Shown here: piece after piece, positions 27,208 to 35,184 of the stretch
How positions within the stretch are numbered: position 1 is the stretch's first letter
How the letters are laid out: every line of letters starts with the position of its first letter
Assembly: GCF_947496985.1 (NCBI RefSeq)
Contig: NZ_CANMEZ010000005.1
Span: forward strand, 310,001-374,000
DNA length: 64,000 nt
Origin: an uncultured Kordia sp.
GTDB lineage: Bacteria; Bacteroidota; Bacteroidia; Flavobacteriales; Flavobacteriaceae
Direction: 5' to 3'
Made by a program: the position numbers and the translations under genes
The notes under the pieces: generated by a model
Told to the model about the DNA's origin: nothing
Database searches by the model: none
Seen by the model: only the letters and a program-made list of their open reading frames with translations

Positions 27208-27226
27208 TACTTTGAAATACAAAGTA
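27208..27226 (-). promoter_or_regulatory. Palindromic operator upstream of the winged-helix operon
   Basis: TACTTTG-aaata-CAAAGTA is the same 7-5-7 palindrome as the creD operator, ending 9 bp before the start of the membrane-protein/regulator operon. Both arms are identical at the two sites; only the spacer differs. Confidence 0.75.
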
Positions 27227-27326
27227 AAATAAAAAAACTTAGCTATGCAAACAAAAATCATTTTTAATACGCTTGTTAATTACAATGATTTCCATAACTT
27301 TAAATGCTTAATTAAAAAAGTATTGC

Positions 27327-28610
27327 TTGAATAAAATTTTCAAATATCTCTCTGATATTGGAAGATTAGAACCTTTCGAAATAAAGAATAGTAGTTTTAC
27401 ATTCTGTTTAGCTTCTCCTAGCACATATGTATATGTGTTGATTATGCTATATTATAACCCTGGTTTAATCATTCCGTATCAAGGACAAGAAGTGTTTACA
27501 ATATTGTTTATGCTTGTTGGATTAGTGCCGTTTGCGAAAAGTAAATTTCTAAATGAAATTTATGGGTGGATTGTGTTTGTCACGCTCATCATATTTCAAT
27601 ATTATCTTACCTATACAACCGCATTAAACAATTTCTCACTCGACTATTTATTAGTTACCTATGTATTTATATTTGGTTCAGTACTGTTGCTGAGTAATCG
27701 ATTATTGGTTATTTTATTCAGTGCTTCGCAATTGATACACCTTTCATATCGTGTGTATTATTCTGAATTAGACAGCATGTCTGAAAGTGCTATTTTAGTT
27801 TCCATGAGTACAATATTTATCTTCTCTTTTTTGGTGATGAATGGTTTAATTCGATATAGAAAAAAACTAGAATCTGTCAATGCAGATTTAGAAGATCGTA
27901 TCAAGCAACGTACGATTGATCTTGAAAATAGAGCGAAAGAATTATTGCGAAAAAATAAAGACCTAGAAGAGTTTGCCTATGTAGTTTCGCACGATTTAAA
28001 ACGTCCGTTACGAAATATTTACACTTTAACTGATTGGCTTACAGAAGATGCAGCACATGATTTTGATCAGGAAGCAAATCAAAGTTTACGATTGATCAAA
28101 GAGCAAGTGACACAAATGGATTTACTTGTAGCAGGAATTCTAGACTATTCACTTCAAATGAAAACAGATCAAGAGATGAAAGTAGTTGATGCACAGGTGC
28201 TTTTAGAACGTATAATCACAGTAAACTCTAGTGAAAACGTACAAATAATACTAAAGAAAGAATTGCCGAAAGTATCATTTAATGAATCACAATTATTACA
28301 AGTATTTCAAAATCTGATTCAAAACGCCATCAAGCATAATGACAAAGAAAAAGTAGAAATTCACATTGATTATGCTGTAGTAAATGATAAGCATCAATTC
28401 ACGGTAAGCGATAATGGACCTGGAATTGAAGAAAAATATTTTGAGAAAATCTTTGAACTTTTCCAAAAACTTCAAATAGAAACCGAAGTAGATTCTGTTG
28501 GGATTGGTTTGGCTTTAGTCAAAAAAATAATAGAACGAAATGGTGGAGAAATATATGTTGAAAGTGAAGTAGGAAAAGGAACGAGCTTCTTTTTTACCAT
28601 TAAACAATAG
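27327..28610 (+). CDS. Membrane sensor histidine kinase (tandem copy 1)
   Basis: The protein (427 residues) starts at TTG, supported by alignment of its first residues with the ATG-started tandem copy (both then read LEPFEIKNSS). Residues 25-175 contain about six transmembrane helices. A coiled linker leads to the H-box FAYVVSHDLKRPLRN (H222), followed by the N-box (LIQNAIKHND), G1 (DNGPGIEEKYF) and G2 (GIGLALVKKII). No receiver domain or neighbouring response regulator is present. It is 30 bp from copy 2, so both are probably co-transcribed. The sensed signal is unknown. Confidence 0.88.
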   Translation: MNKIFKYLSDIGRLEPFEIKNSSFTFCLASPSTYVYVLIMLYYNPGLIIPYQGQEVFTILFMLVGLVPFAKSKFLNEIYGWIVFVTLIIFQYYLTYTTALNNFSLDYLLVTYVFIFGSVLLLSNRLLVILFSASQLIHLSYRVYYSELDSMSESAILVSMSTIFIFSFLVMNGLIRYRKKLESVNADLEDRIKQRTIDLENRAKELLRKNKDLEEFAYVVSHDLKRPLRNIYTLTDWLTEDAAHDFDQEANQSLRLIKEQVTQMDLLVAGILDYSLQMKTDQEMKVVDAQVLLERIITVNSSENVQIILKKELPKVSFNESQLLQVFQNLIQNAIKHNDKEKVEIHIDYAVVNDKHQFTVSDNGPGIEEKYFEKIFELFQKLQIETEVDSVGIGLALVKKIIERNGGEIYVESEVGKGTSFFFTIKQ

Positions 28611-28640
28611 TGCAAACAGCGCATTACCTTATCATAGTAT

Positions 28641-29921
28641 ATGATCATACAATTCCTTAAAAAACTAGGAAAATTGGAGCCTTTTGAAATCAAGAATAGC
28701 AGTATAACGCTTATTCTTGGTGCACCAAGTACGTTTGTGTACTTGGAAGTCATGAAACATTACAATCCAGATTTGATCATACCTTTTTATGGAAATATCA
28801 TCTTTGCTAGTCTCTTTTTACTTATTGGATTATTACCATATTTAAAAAATAAATCAATACTTAGTCAATATGGTTGGTTTGTATTTGTTGCAACCTTATT
28901 ATTTCAACATTATTTAGCCTATGGAACAAGCGTTAATAATTTTTCTTTAGATTTTTTACTAGTAACCTATGTGTTCATATTTGGATCTGTATTATTATTG
29001 AGTAACCGAATATTAGTTTTGCTATATAGTGCTTCCGAATTATTGCATTTATCATATCATGTATTTAATTCAGGTTTAGATAGCATGTCTGAAAGTGCTA
29101 TTTTACTATCGTTAGGGACTATATTTATATTTTCTTTTTTGGTAATGAATGGTTTAATTCGATATAGAAAAAAACTTGAAATAATCAATTTAAATTTAGA
29201 AGAAACCGTAAAAAAACGTACGCTTGATATTGAAAATAGAGCCAAAGAGTTATTACGAAAAAACAAGGACTTAGAAGAATTTGCTTATGTAGTTTCGCAC
29301 GATTTAAAACGTCCTTTGCGAAATATGTATACATTGTCAGATTGGCTTACGGATGATGATGAAAATAACTTTGATGAAGAAACTACCAAAAGTTTAGGGT
29401 TGATAAAAGAACAAATTACTCAAATGGATTTATTGGTAGAAGGAATTCTGAACTATTCTTTACAAATGGATACGCAACAAGTAACGAAAATGGTAGATGT
29501 ACAGCACTTAGTGGAACGCATCGTTTTAGTAAATTCTCAGGAAAATGTTCAAATACAGATTCAAAAAGTATTACCAAAACTAGAATTTAGTGAATCGCAG
29601 TTATTGCAAATCTTTCAGAATCTCATTCAAAATGCGATTAAGCATACAGATAAAGAAAAGGTAGAAATCCATATTGATTATGAACTCACAAACAGAGGGC
29701 ATCAATTTTCAATACAAGACAATGGTCCAGGAATAAAAGTACAATATCACGAAAAAATATTTCAACTATTCCAAAGACTTGATGCGGAAACCAAAGGGAA
29801 TTCTATCGGAATAGGATTGGCATTGGTGAAAAAAATATTAGAACGTAATGATGGCGAAATTTATGTCAAAAGTTCTGAAGGAAATGGAACAACTTTTATA
29901 ATTACAATTCCTAATAAATAA
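28641..29921 (+). CDS. Membrane sensor histidine kinase (tandem copy 2)
   Basis: This 426-residue near-duplicate of the preceding kinase has the same six-helix N-terminal domain (DFLLVTYVFIFGSVLLLSNR is common to both). The H-box is FAYVVSHDLKRPLRNMY, with N-box LIQNAIKHTD, G1 DNGPGIKVQY and G2 GIGLALVKKILERND. The sensor regions differ mainly near the N-terminus and in the segment after the first two helices. It is followed 61 bp later by the first TPR-AraC regulator gene, which may be a functional partner, but phosphotransfer to an AraC protein without a receiver domain is not expected. Confidence 0.88.
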   Translation: MIIQFLKKLGKLEPFEIKNSSITLILGAPSTFVYLEVMKHYNPDLIIPFYGNIIFASLFLLIGLLPYLKNKSILSQYGWFVFVATLLFQHYLAYGTSVNNFSLDFLLVTYVFIFGSVLLLSNRILVLLYSASELLHLSYHVFNSGLDSMSESAILLSLGTIFIFSFLVMNGLIRYRKKLEIINLNLEETVKKRTLDIENRAKELLRKNKDLEEFAYVVSHDLKRPLRNMYTLSDWLTDDDENNFDEETTKSLGLIKEQITQMDLLVEGILNYSLQMDTQQVTKMVDVQHLVERIVLVNSQENVQIQIQKVLPKLEFSESQLLQIFQNLIQNAIKHTDKEKVEIHIDYELTNRGHQFSIQDNGPGIKVQYHEKIFQLFQRLDAETKGNSIGIGLALVKKILERNDGEIYVKSSEGNGTTFIITIPNK

Positions 29922-29942
29922 TGATTTAGTCACAAAATTCGT

Positions 29943-29950
29943 TACATTTG
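29943..29950 (+). promoter_or_regulatory. Candidate -7 element for TPR-AraC gene 1
   Basis: TACATTTG matches the Bacteroidota TAnnTTTG -7 consensus, 32 bp before the start codon. A -33 element is not obvious. Confidence 0.5.
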
Positions 29951-29982
29951 AATATACCTAAAATAGAACTACAACAAAATAT

Positions 29983-31791
29983 ATGTCAATATCCCTCTTT
30001 AAAAAGTACAATGTACTCTTTTTATGTGCGCTTATGAGTTGCGTTACATGTATTGTACAAGCTCAAAATGACAACACAATATCTTCTTCATTAGATACAA
30101 TAACGTTTAAAAAGTCATTAGAAAATAAATCGTTGGGTACACTGACTTCTATATTGTATCGTGTATATGATGTCGATTCTCTAAAAGCGAGCATTATATC
30201 AGATCACATTAAAAGTATATATATAGCTTCAGGAACACCGAAAGAAGTTGCTAGAGCATCTATAACAGTATCGATTTGGGAAGAAGCAAAAGGAAATATT
30301 GAAGAATCATTATCATTATTAGAAAAAGGAATTAGAATATCCAGAGAAATAAAGAACGACAGTATATTATATTTGGGATTACTAAGTAAAGGTGTTACTC
30401 ACTATTATCAGGCAGATCATGAACCTGCTTTAAAATTGTATTATGAAGCATTAAATATTGCAAAAAAAGAAAAAAATAGAAGATGGCAAATCGCTGTTAA
30501 AAGTAATATTGCTTTGGTAAGAATGCAGGCAGATGATACAAAAGGAGCAATTGAATTGCTGCTTGAAAATTTGGAAAAGATAAAAAAGCAACCAGATATC
30601 ATTAATGAAAAAAGTAGATTAAACTTATATCTGAACATATGTGGTGCTTATATATACATTGAAGATTATGATGCTGCCCGTCATTACTGCGAAGAAGGTA
30701 CAAAACTCAATATAGATATAAATGATGAACTTGCTATGGCACATTTTTTATCAGCTTTTGCAGAAATAGCCAGAAGTAACAAAGAATATGAAAAATGTCA
30801 TCGTTTTTTGGATGAAGCAGATGAAATAATGGAAAAGCAATTCATTCGTAAAAACCTGCGATTGTTTTTGAAATTTTATAGGGCGAAAGCTTATTTTGAT
30901 GAAAAAAAATATCAGTTAGCTGTTGATGAGCTTCATAAAATTGAAGCAATGAAAGCAGACTATGATGTTGAAATTTTGAGTATTCAACAAATGTATTACT
31001 GTTTTGCAAAATCATACAAAGAGCTTGGAAATAGTGAACAAGCTATAAAATACTATGAAAAAGCGAAACAAATAAGTACTGAAAATAATAAAATAAGAGA
31101 TAAAATAAATACGAATCTTATCAAACAATATGATCTCGTAAAACTGAAAGAGGAAATAAAAGAATTACAGCAAAATTCAAAACGTATTAAAACATTCTAT
31201 ACAATTGGAGTTGTACTATTGGTAATTATCATTATTGGGTTATTAATATTCAATAAAAAACAACAACGTAAAAACAAACAACGTTTTGAAAATCTAATGA
31301 ATCAATTAGAAAAAAAACGACAGAAAATTAAACTTCACAAAGATGAAAAACAGACAGCTTCAGAAGAAAAAATAGTCGAAAAATCTCAAAAAATTTCGAA
31401 AGAGCAACCCGCTAAAATTGATCCGAAAATTGAAGCAATTTTAACTAAGTTGGAAGAATTTGAAGACAAAGAATTATTTTTAGATAACGATAGTACTTTG
31501 GTAGAAGTAGCGAAAAAAATTCAAACGAATACAACGTATCTTTCCAAAGTGATTAATACATATAAAGAAAAATCATTTACAGCTTACATTACAGATTTAC
31601 GAGTTGATTATGCTATTGAACGATTATCACATGATCGTAAATTTAGATCATTTACCATAGGTGCTATAGCACAGGAAATTGGTTTCAAAAGGTCAGAATC
31701 ATTCTCAAAAGCGTTTAAAGTAAAAACAGGTTTGTACCCTTCGTACTTTGTGAAAGAGCTTGAAAAACAGGCAGGCAGTAATTCCGAATAG
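29983..31791 (+). CDS. Transmembrane TPR-AraC regulator 1
   Basis: The 602-residue protein has a signal-like N-terminus ending VTCIVQAQND, a periplasmic region of TPR repeats (about 90-390, for example SEQAIKYYEKAKQIS), and one transmembrane helix (about 406-424, IGVVLLVIIIIGLLIF). A charged coiled coil and a C-terminal AraC-type double HTH follow (about 500-595, AQEIGFKRSESFSKAFKVKT with TGLYPSYF). It can thus couple an extracytoplasmic ligand directly to DNA binding. The GG-leader peptide gene starts 90 bp after its stop. The stop codon lies within a 26-bp palindrome that probably belongs to the peptide promoter. Confidence 0.88.
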   Translation: MSISLFKKYNVLFLCALMSCVTCIVQAQNDNTISSSLDTITFKKSLENKSLGTLTSILYRVYDVDSLKASIISDHIKSIYIASGTPKEVARASITVSIWEEAKGNIEESLSLLEKGIRISREIKNDSILYLGLLSKGVTHYYQADHEPALKLYYEALNIAKKEKNRRWQIAVKSNIALVRMQADDTKGAIELLLENLEKIKKQPDIINEKSRLNLYLNICGAYIYIEDYDAARHYCEEGTKLNIDINDELAMAHFLSAFAEIARSNKEYEKCHRFLDEADEIMEKQFIRKNLRLFLKFYRAKAYFDEKKYQLAVDELHKIEAMKADYDVEILSIQQMYYCFAKSYKELGNSEQAIKYYEKAKQISTENNKIRDKINTNLIKQYDLVKLKEEIKELQQNSKRIKTFYTIGVVLLVIIIIGLLIFNKKQQRKNKQRFENLMNQLEKKRQKIKLHKDEKQTASEEKIVEKSQKISKEQPAKIDPKIEAILTKLEEFEDKELFLDNDSTLVEVAKKIQTNTTYLSKVINTYKEKSFTAYITDLRVDYAIERLSHDRKFRSFTIGAIAQEIGFKRSESFSKAFKVKTGLYPSYFVKELEKQAGSNSE

Positions 31792-31814
31792 TCGTTATTT
31801 ATAAATAACGACTA
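31789..31814 (+). promoter_or_regulatory. 26-bp perfect palindrome upstream of GG peptide 1
   Basis: Arms TAGTCGTTATTTA and TAAATAACGACTA are exact reverse complements, centred at 31801.5 and overlapping the stop codon of the upstream regulator. The core GTTATTTATAAATAAC shares the consensus GwwATTTATAAATwwC with the site at 34306-34321. The centre is 43.5 bp before the TATATTTG element, exactly as at the second site. It could also fold as an RNA hairpin. Confidence 0.75.
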
Positions 31815-31844
31815 ACTATGTAAAGCGTCAATTTCATTTTCTAC

Positions 31845-31852
31845 TATATTTG
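31845..31852 (+). promoter_or_regulatory. -7 element of GG peptide 1
   Basis: TATATTTG, a full TAnnTTTG match, lies 29 bp before the ATG at 31882. No TTTG -33 element is seen, consistent with activator dependence. Confidence 0.65.
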
Positions 31853-31881
31853 GAAGAACATTCATTAATAAAATATGCAAT

Positions 31882-32103
31882 ATGAAAAGAGAAATAAAAT
31901 TGAAGTTGGAAGTAAACAAAATAAACGTATCTAAATTGAATAACATTGTTGGAGCGGGAGATGATAATGTACCTTCTGTTAATTCTCCATGTGTTATTAC
32001 TACTGAACCGAAAACAATAGAATATGATAATTGTAAAACAGGAGATACAAAAACTGATAGAAGTTTAGACTGTGTCATTTTAGCATCAGGGGATAGATGT
32101 TAA
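31882..32103 (+). CDS. Short GG/GAG-leader cysteine peptide 1 (73 aa)
   Basis: The peptide starts MKREIKLKLEVNKINVSKLN, followed by NIVGAG and a polar core with four Cys (NSPC, YDNC, SLDC, GDRC, the last being C-terminal). The L-x-V/F-x-K-x-x-V-x-x-L leader resembles other double-glycine leaders in this window, with GAG in place of GG. It has its own promoter and terminator and follows the TPR-AraC gene. The likely fate is leader cleavage and export by a peptidase-containing ABC transporter, perhaps with disulfides or other modification. Whether it is a signal, a bacteriocin or a lanthipeptide is not decided by the sequence. Confidence 0.75.
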   Translation: MKREIKLKLEVNKINVSKLNNIVGAGDDNVPSVNSPCVITTEPKTIEYDNCKTGDTKTDRSLDCVILASGDRC

Positions 32104-32521
32104 GAACACAAAATAATAATCTATTAAAAACTCTCTAAATCATATTTAGGGAGTTTTTTTATTCAATTTCTTAAAAATGGGTTCGTTCCTAAGAAAAAAT
32201 CTTCATAATGATGTATACGATGAACTGCATGTATGATGTGTTTTTTAAATTCTACTTTCTTTCGTACTTATTACAGTATTTAAAGGCAAAGCTATTGTTA
32301 TCATGGCACAAACAAAAAAATATAAATGGTAACTTTATAAAAGCATCTCTGAATTCATAAAATCCGAGTCCAGTTATTAAAATTATCAATTTGATTACTA
32401 ACAAACTAATGGCATTTGTTAAAAATTGCTGGGAAAACTGTAGTAAAAATAATGTAAAACCCTTATTTTTGATATACTGCCGACTTAACAATACATTAAA
32501 ACCTAAGAAAACCTATTTCAT
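32104..32521. other. Intergenic region between GG peptide 1 and TPR-AraC gene 2
   Basis: It contains the terminator of the peptide gene. A minus-strand frame of 79 codons (32252-32491) is hydrophobic and very Phe/Ile/Lys-rich, as random AT-rich sequence would be. I see no family match and do not call it a gene. Confidence 0.4.
32129..32160 (+). terminator. Terminator of GG peptide 1
   Basis: The 12-bp stem AACTCTCTAAAT/ATTTAGGGAGTT has one G-U pair and a CAT loop and runs into seven T. Confidence 0.85.
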
Positions 32522-34291
32522 ATGCACCTCCAAAAACATATGGTACTTCTAGTATTGATTATATCTTTTGGCTATAATCAGCAATCTTTTGCAAATAACA
32601 GTTTGCAAGACACAATTCAAAGCTTTAACAAAGAAGAATTCAAAGCATCTTTAAAAGAGTTAGCGCCTAAAGAATTTGCGCGTTTGTTTGCACAAAAATA
32701 TGAGAAAGATTCTTTGAAAACTACTATATGTATAATGCATGTAAAAAATAGTATGTTAACTTCAGAGGATTCAATAGAACAATATTGGGGATACCTTTGT
32801 TTATCAAATTGGCAGAATAATATAATGAATCATGAAGAATCTGTAGTTAACCTTAATAAATCTCTACAAATAGCAAAATCTTTAAATGATGATAACTTAA
32901 TTATGACTTCTTTACAAGATAGAGGAAATAGTTATTTTGATTTTGGAGAATATGAAAAAGCTATGGAGGATTATCTTCAAGTATTAGATTTAGCTAAAAA
33001 GACTAATGACCAAGTTAGAGAACAAGTAATATCATTAACTATTTCTTTAATAAAAATGCAAACTAATGATTTTCCAGGTGCAATAGAATTGTTAAACGGG
33101 TTATTAAAAACAATTAAGGATGATGAACCTAAAACATTACATATAAATGTTTATATAGCATTAACTAAAGGATATATTGGGATTGGAGATTACAATCAAG
33201 CAAAACGCTACTGTGAGAAAGGATTAGAGTTAAGCGAAAAGTTAAATGATAATGAGGCAAAATTTTACTTTTTTTCATTTTTAGGAAGAATAGCCTCTTT
33301 AAATCAAGATTTTGAAGAAGCACATGAGTTTATACAGAAATCATTGAACATTGCAGAAAATTTAAAAACCATAGATCATGAAATTCCTGTATTATATATA
33401 GAAAAAGGAGAAGTTTTCTATAAAGAAAAAAGATATAAAGTAGCTATAGAGTTTTTGCTAAAAGCAGATACTTTGATGCAAAAGCATAAACTTGATTTCA
33501 TAAAATTAGAAGAAGCATATGCTTTATTAGCAAAGTCATACAAAGAGGTTAATGATATTGAAAATAGTTTAAAGTATTATGAAAAAGCAAACGAGGTCTA
33601 TAAGAAAAATGATAAACGACAAGATAACATAAGTGTAGATATTGTAAAAAAATATGATTTACAATCGTTAAAAGAAGAGTTGATTGCAGCAGAAGAATCT
33701 TCCGAAAAAACAAAGAATATATTAATAGTAAGTGTTTTTGTAGCTTCATTTACGGTAATTGGAATAGTTTTCTTTTTCCGAAAACGAGAAAAAAATAATC
33801 AACGTAAATTTGAAGAGTTATTAAGGAGTATAGAGGAGAAAGAAAAAGAAGAAAAGTTGGAAGCAGTTGTTGAAAAAGGTAAAGTCAAGAAAATTGCTAA
33901 AGCTGAGATTAAAGAAGTCGAAATTATTGATGAAACCAAAGCGAAACTCCTCAAAAAACTGAATAATTTTGAAGCAAAAGAATCGTACTTAAGCAAACAT
34001 TGTAGTTTAAATGAAGTGGCGAAAAAATTAAAGACAAATACCTCTTATTTATCAAAGTTAGTCAATGCGCATAAAGGGAAATCGTTTACTGCATATATTA
34101 CAGAATTACGAGTTAATTATGCAATTAAACGGTTAAAAAACGATAAAAAATTCCGTTCTTATACTATTGATTCTATAGCGCAAGAAATAGGTTTTAATCG
34201 TTCAGAATCGTTCTCCAGAGCCTTTAAAAACAAAACAGGTTTGTATCCGTCATATTACATTAAGAGTCTTGATAATAAGGGTGTTATGTGA
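32522..34291 (+). CDS. Transmembrane TPR-AraC regulator 2
   Basis: The 589-residue paralogue of the regulator at 29983 has a signal peptide (LLVLIISFGYNQQSFA), TPR repeats (for example YEKAMEDYLQVLDLAKK and IENSLKYYEKANEVYKK) and a transmembrane helix (about 400-417, ILIVSVFVASFTVIGIVFFF). A Lys/Glu-rich linker leads to an AraC-type DNA-binding domain (about 488-585, AQEIGFNRSESFSRAFKNKT). The DNA-binding domains of the two copies are much more alike than their TPR regions, suggesting similar operators but different ligands. The second GG peptide gene begins 100 bp after its stop. Confidence 0.88.
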   Translation: MHLQKHMVLLVLIISFGYNQQSFANNSLQDTIQSFNKEEFKASLKELAPKEFARLFAQKYEKDSLKTTICIMHVKNSMLTSEDSIEQYWGYLCLSNWQNNIMNHEESVVNLNKSLQIAKSLNDDNLIMTSLQDRGNSYFDFGEYEKAMEDYLQVLDLAKKTNDQVREQVISLTISLIKMQTNDFPGAIELLNGLLKTIKDDEPKTLHINVYIALTKGYIGIGDYNQAKRYCEKGLELSEKLNDNEAKFYFFSFLGRIASLNQDFEEAHEFIQKSLNIAENLKTIDHEIPVLYIEKGEVFYKEKRYKVAIEFLLKADTLMQKHKLDFIKLEEAYALLAKSYKEVNDIENSLKYYEKANEVYKKNDKRQDNISVDIVKKYDLQSLKEELIAAEESSEKTKNILIVSVFVASFTVIGIVFFFRKREKNNQRKFEELLRSIEEKEKEEKLEAVVEKGKVKKIAKAEIKEVEIIDETKAKLLKKLNNFEAKESYLSKHCSLNEVAKKLKTNTSYLSKLVNAHKGKSFTAYITELRVNYAIKRLKNDKKFRSYTIDSIAQEIGFNRSESFSRAFKNKTGLYPSYYIKSLDNKGVM

Positions 34292-34305
34292 TTTTTTTTG
34301 CTCTC

Positions 34306-34321
34306 GAAATTTATAAATTTC
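34306..34321 (+). promoter_or_regulatory. 16-bp palindrome upstream of GG peptide 2
   Basis: GAAATTTATAAATTTC is a perfect palindrome centred at 34313.5. It shares GwwATTTATAAATwwC with the palindrome before GG peptide 1, and its centre is again exactly 43.5 bp before a TATATTTG element. Confidence 0.75.
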
Positions 34322-34356
34322 TAGATGTATTTTATGTAAAATTACACTTCTGGTTT

Positions 34357-34364
34357 TATATTTG
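34357..34364 (+). promoter_or_regulatory. -7 element of GG peptide 2
   Basis: TATATTTG lies 27 bp before the ATG at 34392, identical to the element before GG peptide 1 and without a clear -33 box. Confidence 0.65.
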
Positions 34365-34391
34365 AGGATAACTTAGTAAAACCACAGTATA

Positions 34392-34703
34392 ATGAAAAAG
34401 AAAGATTTCCTCTCTAAATTACAATTCCAAAAAATAACTGTTGCTACTTTTAGTTCATTAAAAAGCTTAAAAGGTGGGACTTTACAAGGACCAGGAACAG
34501 AAATAGTATCTAGAAATGGATTTACATGCCCTTCTGGTGTATGTGTGCCCATTGAAACACAGGATGATAGATGTATATCCATAGTGCCTACAATGTGTTC
34601 ACGCCCTACAAATACTAGAACAACTGATGATTCAAAATTTTGTGGAGCAACTCAAGGTGATGAGTCTAAAATTATATGTACAGAAACACAAGTTATCTGT
34701 TAG
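34392..34703 (+). CDS. GG-leader cysteine-rich peptide 2 (103 aa)
   Basis: The leader MKKKDFLSKLQFQKITVATF is followed by SSLKSLKGG and then a 74-residue polar core with seven Cys (TCPSGVCVP, DDRC, TMCS, KFCG, IICT and a terminal C). Thr and Ser are frequent. The leader has the L-x-F-x-K-x-x-V/I pattern of the other GG peptides here. It has its own promoter, palindrome and terminator and follows TPR-AraC regulator 2. Export by a GG-peptidase transporter is likely from the leader type; the transporter is not in this window. Odd Cys count would leave one Cys unpaired unless modified or intermolecular. Confidence 0.75.
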   Translation: MKKKDFLSKLQFQKITVATFSSLKSLKGGTLQGPGTEIVSRNGFTCPSGVCVPIETQDDRCISIVPTMCSRPTNTRTTDDSKFCGATQGDESKIICTETQVIC

Positions 34704-34723
34704 TAGATTTAGGAAAGTAATAT

Positions 34724-34754
34724 AAAAGGACTTCTTGTAGAAGTCCTTTTATTG
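34724..34754 (+). terminator. Terminator of GG peptide 2
   Basis: A perfect 12-bp stem AAAAGGACTTCT/AGAAGTCCTTTT has a TGT loop and ends in T-rich sequence. Confidence 0.85.
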
Positions 34755-34805
34755 TATATACTAATTTCAAAATAAAAAGTATCTTGGGTTTTTATATATT
34801 GAAAT

Positions 34806-35153
34806 ATGAATCCTGCAGAAAATTACATCTTACAACAACCGGAACCGTATAAATCTATCTTATTACAATTACAGGTATTAATAGAATATTCATTTCCTGA
34901 TATAGAGCTAAAATACAAATACAGAATTCCTTTCTACTATATAAAGGGAAAGCCATTCTGCTATCTAAATGCAAGTCACAAAAGACAATATGTTGATATA
35001 GGAATTGTAAAAGGCGGAGAAATACAAATTCATAAAGAACATTTAGTGACTGAAAAACGGAAGGTCATGGCTTCGTTACGCTACAAAAAAGTTGAAGGTA
35101 TCAATGACAAAGTATTAATAGAAGTACTAAAAAAAGCCGCTAGCTTCTACTAA
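34806..35153 (+). CDS. DUF1801 domain protein
   Basis: This 115-residue soluble protein matches the DUF1801/YdhG-like fold: PEPYKSILLQLQVLIEYSFP, then ELKYKYRIPFYYIKGKPFCY, then VDIGIVKGG. The family shares a fold with iron-chaperone-like proteins but its function in Bacteroidota is not established. It is monocistronic and convergent with kdsA. Confidence 0.8.
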   Translation: MNPAENYILQQPEPYKSILLQLQVLIEYSFPDIELKYKYRIPFYYIKGKPFCYLNASHKRQYVDIGIVKGGEIQIHKEHLVTEKRKVMASLRYKKVEGINDKVLIEVLKKAASFY

Positions 35154-35184
35154 CGACTTTATATATATTAAATTCTAAGCAGTC

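Noticed and set aside
32252-32491. Minus-strand 79-codon hydrophobic frame in the gap between GG peptide 1 and the second regulator
   Set aside because: Composition (Phe, Ile, Leu, Lys) is what AT-rich non-coding DNA gives; no family match and no promoter or partner gene seen.
34373-34582. Minus-strand frame opposite the GG peptide at 34392
   Set aside because: It is antisense to a peptide gene that has its own promoter, GG leader and terminator.
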